64,000 bases of DNA from Streptomyces sp. CGMCC 4.7035 (GTDB taxonomy: Bacteria; Actinomycetota; Actinomycetes; Streptomycetales; Streptomycetaceae): contig NZ_CP134053.1 of NCBI RefSeq assembly GCF_031583065.1, positions 4,030,001-4,094,000 of the forward strand, given 5' to 3'. The translations under genes were made by a program, and so were the position numbers. Every line of letters starts with the position of its first letter. Position 1 is the first letter of the stretch. Positions 60,583-64,000 of the stretch are shown one piece after another. Under the pieces are notes generated by a model. The model searched no databases and was not told the DNA's origin. It saw only the letters and a program-made list of their open reading frames with translations.

Positions 60583-62985
60583 TCAGTTGTGGACGCGGAC
60601 AACTCTCAGCTGCGGCGACGACCGGATGTCCTTCTCGCAGAAGCGGGACGTCACCCACTTCTCCTGGGAGAAGAGCCGCGTCTGGTCGGCGTGGTGCGGG
60701 GAATCCGGGTTCGACGACTGGGAGTACGTCAGCAGCGTCCGGGCCACCGGGCAGCCACTGCCGTTCCAGCCGACCGCCTGGATGTGGCTGGAGCCCGTGG
60801 TGACCTCCGTGTAGCCGCCCTGCGCCGGGTCCCACTGCGCCTCGACCTTGTTCCAGACACCGAGCGACTCGGTGCCACCGGGAAGAGGAATGCGCTCCCC
60901 GCCCCGCACGACGAACTGGTGGGAGCCCAGTGGCGCGTTCAGCGGGATACCGGCGGAACGCAGCTCCGTCACCGTGTCGGCCAGAGCCGTCGTGAAACCC
61001 GAGGCTTCCGTGTTCAGGGTGTTCGGGGTGCGGACCGGATCCGTCGCCGAGAACGGCACCTTCCACAGCTGCGCAGTCGGTACCTTGTCCGTCAACCGCC
61101 GCCAGAACCGGTCGAAGAGAAGCGCACCCCGGCTACCGGTGTTCATGGTGTGATCCCAGGCCTTGAGCACCGCGCACGCCTCGGTCACGTCAACGACCGT
61201 GCCGTCACCTCCGGTTGCCGTACCGTCAGGCAGCGCGGCACACGCACGGGCGGCGTCGGCGGCGGCCAGGTCACCCACGACCGACCGGTTCGTGAACTGC
61301 AGACGTTCCAGATCCCGTACGGCCAGCCCACCCCGCGCCGCCAGCGCCGACACATCCTGGAGCGCACCGCGCGTGCGGGGCGAGGCCGCCGTGCCGATGG
61401 TGCCGAAGATCCGCTCGTAGCCGGTCACCGGAGTGTCGGCGTTGGCCAGCCAAGCGCTGCCGTTCGAGTTCTCCACGTACGGCGTGTCCTTGAGCGTCGG
61501 CAGCCTCGACGGCCCGAAGATCCCCGGCTGCACCGCGTCCGGGTCGCTGCCCGGCGCGCAGTCGCCGCGCGAACCGTCGAGGACGGCAAGCCCGGACGCC
61601 GGGTAGAGGACCTTGCCGAGGCCCGTCGAACAGCGCGCCACCAGCTCGTCGGTGATCCGCGGGAGCACCTGGGCCTGGGTGAAGAGCGTGTGCCCCGCCG
61701 AGTCGGCGGCGATCGTGTTCACCCACGGCAGGCCCTGGTGGCGCTGGAGGGACCCCAGGATCTCGGCCGTGGAACGTGCCTTGCCGAAGCCGAGGGCGGT
61801 GTCGCCGGAACGCAGGTTCTCCGCGTTGGGATCGCTCAGCGCGTACGCCGTCGTGGCCGTCCACGGCAACTGCGCCTGCGGGCCCATCGAGGTGACAACG
61901 GGACCGTAGCGCGTCCACCACTGGGTGCGCGTCACCGGAGTCCCGTCCTTCACCTCGACGGTCACCGTCCGCCTGGTCATCCGCTCGGGTTCGCCGTCCA
62001 CCAGATACGCGGTCGGATCGGCCGGATCGAGCTTCAGCTGCACGACGTTGCCGGGGATGCCGGTCGCCACGGTGTGGCTCCACGCCACGTGCGCGTTGTA
62101 GCCGATGGAGACCGTCGGCGAGCCCAGCAGGGAGGCGCCCGAGACGTTCAGCTCGCCCGGAATCGTCAGCTGCGCCTGCCAGAACCGGCGTCCGCCCTGC
62201 CACGGGTAGTGCGGATTGCCCAGCAGCAGGCCGTGCCCGTTCGCGGTCGTGTCCCCGCGGAACGCGACCGCGTTCGAGCCCATGCCGTCGTCGGCGAACA
62301 GCTCGCGGGCCGCTCGGGCCACCGCCCCCGGATCGGCGGTGGCGAACGCGGTCGTCGTCCCGGTGGGCGGCTGCGCCGTGGTGATCGAGTCGATCACCCG
62401 GCCCTGTCCGGCCAGCACGGCGAGCGCGAAGGTACGAGCCGCCACGTCCAGTTCGGTCACCGGCCGGACCCAGGCGGCCCCCGCGCAGGCCGGGTCCGTG
62501 ATCCGGTGTTGCTTCAGCCAGGCGTTGTAGCCGGCCGCCCAGCCGCGCATGAGGTCCCGCACCTGTCGGCTCGGACCCCGCGGCGCGGGCTCGGCGAGCA
62601 GTCTCTCCAGGGTGCCCGCCTCCCGCACCCCGCGGAAGTACAGATCGCTGGTGAGGTTCTTCGTCGCCGCCGAGAGCGACCCGTCGGGAGCCGCGTCGGG
62701 CCCGAAGAACCGCGAGCGCTCGCCGCTCAGTGTCACGAAGCCGTCGGCGAGCGTGCACACCTGGTCGGCGGCCTGTGCCCAGCCGTCGCCGAAGCCCAGG
62801 CCGGCGTAGTCCTTCGCGACGATATGGGGTATGCCGTACTCCGTGTAGCGGATGACGGCGGACAGGCCGCCGTGCGTGGGATGTTCCTGGCGGGACGACT
62901 GGTCGGCGGTGGCGGCCGGCACAGCGGCGCCGGTGGTGAACAGGACGGCGGCCGTCACGGCGAGCCGCCTCAGGCGGGTGCGCAT
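60583..62985 (-). CDS. Penicillin acylase-family secreted N-acyl amide hydrolase
   Basis: An 800-residue Ntn-hydrolase precursor, related to aculeacin A acylase and acyl-homoserine lactone acylases, cleaving amide bonds of acylated substrates. ATG 62985 follows GGGAGG. Sec signal to about residue 30. The alpha chain ends near residue 245; GMGSNAVAFRGDTTANGHGL marks the beta-chain start, whose Ser (SNA) becomes the N-terminal nucleophile by self-cleavage. The oxyanion block GHGLLLGNPHYPW and the far conserved Asn region also fit. Expected outside the cell; natural substrate is unknown (antibiotic side chains or quorum signals). Confidence 0.87.
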   Translation of the reverse strand: MRTRLRRLAVTAAVLFTTGAAVPAATADQSSRQEHPTHGGLSAVIRYTEYGIPHIVAKDYAGLGFGDGWAQAADQVCTLADGFVTLSGERSRFFGPDAAPDGSLSAATKNLTSDLYFRGVREAGTLERLLAEPAPRGPSRQVRDLMRGWAAGYNAWLKQHRITDPACAGAAWVRPVTELDVAARTFALAVLAGQGRVIDSITTAQPPTGTTTAFATADPGAVARAARELFADDGMGSNAVAFRGDTTANGHGLLLGNPHYPWQGGRRFWQAQLTIPGELNVSGASLLGSPTVSIGYNAHVAWSHTVATGIPGNVVQLKLDPADPTAYLVDGEPERMTRRTVTVEVKDGTPVTRTQWWTRYGPVVTSMGPQAQLPWTATTAYALSDPNAENLRSGDTALGFGKARSTAEILGSLQRHQGLPWVNTIAADSAGHTLFTQAQVLPRITDELVARCSTGLGKVLYPASGLAVLDGSRGDCAPGSDPDAVQPGIFGPSRLPTLKDTPYVENSNGSAWLANADTPVTGYERIFGTIGTAASPRTRGALQDVSALAARGGLAVRDLERLQFTNRSVVGDLAAADAARACAALPDGTATGGDGTVVDVTEACAVLKAWDHTMNTGSRGALLFDRFWRRLTDKVPTAQLWKVPFSATDPVRTPNTLNTEASGFTTALADTVTELRSAGIPLNAPLGSHQFVVRGGERIPLPGGTESLGVWNKVEAQWDPAQGGYTEVTTGSSHIQAVGWNGSGCPVARTLLTYSQSSNPDSPHHADQTRLFSQEKWVTSRFCEKDIRSSPQLRVVRVHN

Positions 62986-63170
62986 CGTTCCTCCCAACTA
63001 CGGTGGCGGAAGGGGCGGTTGAGCCTAACAAGGTCGTGCCGCCTTGTCCGTAGAGCTGTTCGACCGACGGTGGAGGTTGGCTCGCTTTGCGCCGAAGGCG
63101 ATCGGTGCTTGACCTCGCTTCCGTGACGCGACGAGGATCGCGCCAGGGACGACGTACGAAGGAGCAGGTC

Positions 63171-64000
63171 ATGACGGCGGGACGAAGCGTCACGGTCGAC
63201 GGCACGCTGCGGCGCAGCGCACGGCGCACCCCGGAGCGTGTCGCGGTCCACTACGGCGACCGGTCGTGGACCTACGCGGAACTCGACGACGCCGTCTCAC
63301 GCGCGGCACGCGTCCTGCGCGAGGCCGGGCTCGCCCCCGGCGACCGGGTCGGCGCCTACGGCCACAACTCCGACGCGTATCTGATCGCTTTCCTGGCCTG
63401 TGCCCGTGCCGGGCTCGTACACGTGCCGGTGAACCAGAGTCTGACCGGCGACGACCTGGCGTACATCGTCGACCAGTCCGGCTGCGGACTCGTCCTCGTG
63501 GACCCCGGCCTCGCGGGGAACCTCTCCGAGGGTGTACGGATGCTGTCGCTGCGGGACGCCGACGACTCGCTGCTCGCGCGGCTCGCCACCACGGAGCCCT
63601 ACGACGGCGAGGAGCCGCGCGGCGAGGATCTGGTGCAGCTGCTCTACACGTCGGGCACGACCGCGCTGCCCAAGGGCGCGATGATGACGCACCGCGCGCT
63701 GGTGCACGAGTACCTGAGCGCGATCACCGCCCTCGACCTGAGCGCGGGCGACCGGCCCGTGCACTCGCTGCCGCTGTACCACTCGGCGCAGATGCATGTC
63801 TTCCTGCTGCCCTACCTCGCCGTCGGAGCGGAGAACGTCATCCTGGACGCGCCCGACGGTAACCGGCTGTTCGACCTGATCGAGGCGGGCCGCTGCGACA
63901 GCCTGTTCGCGCCGCCCACGGTGTGGATCGGCCTCGCGGGCCGTTCCGACTTCGCCACGCGCGATCTGACCGGGCTGCGCAAGGCCTACTACGGGGCCTC
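63171..64000 (+). CDS. AMP-binding acyl-CoA synthetase, 3' end beyond the window
   Basis: GAAGGAG precedes ATG 63171; the frame stays open to the end of the window, so at least 276 codons are seen. It begins TAGRSVTVDGTLRRSARRTP, ERVAVHYGDRSWTYAELDDA, and the adenylate P-loop LLYTSGTTALPKGAMMTHRA, then HSLPLYHSAQMHVFLLPYLA. It belongs to the FadD/long-chain ligase superfamily but is clearly different from the ligase at 58936. The C-terminal domain lies outside the window. Confidence 0.88.
   Translation, partial: MTAGRSVTVDGTLRRSARRTPERVAVHYGDRSWTYAELDDAVSRAARVLREAGLAPGDRVGAYGHNSDAYLIAFLACARAGLVHVPVNQSLTGDDLAYIVDQSGCGLVLVDPGLAGNLSEGVRMLSLRDADDSLLARLATTEPYDGEEPRGEDLVQLLYTSGTTALPKGAMMTHRALVHEYLSAITALDLSAGDRPVHSLPLYHSAQMHVFLLPYLAVGAENVILDAPDGNRLFDLIEAGRCDSLFAPPTVWIGLAGRSDFATRDLTGLRKAYYGA

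Noticed and set aside
60536..60590. CRISPR-like repeats of GGTCAGGTC/GTGCGG
   Set aside because: Units are only about 15 bases with no spacers; simple tandem degeneration after a terminator.

Overview
The window reads as high-GC actinobacterial chromosome, most likely Streptomyces. Reasons: strong GC bias at third codon positions, GTG starts and ATGA/GTGA overlaps, many Tat/Sec-exported glycosidases carrying ricin-type lectin modules, an hsp18 gene with a textbook RheA operator, a Csp-type copper protein, a Ser/Thr kinase with TPR repeats, and short palindromes of the kind dispersed in Streptomyces genomes. No tRNA, rRNA, origin or intact insertion sequence was found.

Layout. (1) 0.25-20.5 kb: a locus of secreted glycan-active enzymes: GH97, GH29 with a crystallin-like domain, GH127, GH62, GH27, a second GH29 (minus strand), a truncated chimeric GH54-like protein, an intact GH54 and GH43. 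Together they would trim arabinose, galactose, fucose and glucose/galactose side chains from plant polysaccharides. No sugar transporter or dedicated regulator lies nearby, but inverted repeats in the intergenic regions are candidate operators. A monooxygenase relic and IS110-like and IS5-like scraps interrupt the locus. (2) 20.6-21.1 kb: a three-repeat degenerate type I-E-like CRISPR relic. (3) 21.2-28.3 kb: an organosulfur uptake and desulfonation locus: an Rrf2 regulator and ABC permease on the minus strand; on the plus strand a 25-codon peptide ending in Cys-Cys-Ala, two LLM flavin monooxygenases, a binding protein, an ATPase and an FMN reductase. The peptide looks like a cysteine-responsive attenuation leader. 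(4) 28.4-32.9 kb: a DUF6745-like protein, a conserved small protein, a STM4013-type hydrolase and two radical-SAM proteins (STM4012 and STM4011 types); this is the best candidate for an undescribed system. (5) 33.1-42 kb: polysaccharide deacetylase, a LacI/GH43 double relic, NDH-2, ChaB-like, Csp-like, acyl-CoA dehydrogenase, zinc alcohol dehydrogenase and a membrane protein. (6) 42.3-47.4 kb: a gene-decay zone (a DUF6192 gene broken by a 17-bp duplication, two IS5 remnants, a UvrA-like remnant) surrounding an intact rheA-hsp18-DUF2267-DUF2267 heat-shock block. (7) 47.7-53.8 kb: two Gfo/Idh/MocA dehydrogenases, an SDR and a PhyH dioxygenase, divergent from a LacI regulator and an MpaB-like protein: probably a sugar or cyclitol catabolic unit. 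(8) 53.9-64 kb: STPK-TPR, a phytoene-desaturase-like FAD enzyme, nitronate monooxygenase, acyl-CoA ligase, a penicillin-acylase-family hydrolase and a second acyl-CoA ligase cut by the window end.

All functional calls come from reading protein motifs and context; no database search was possible.
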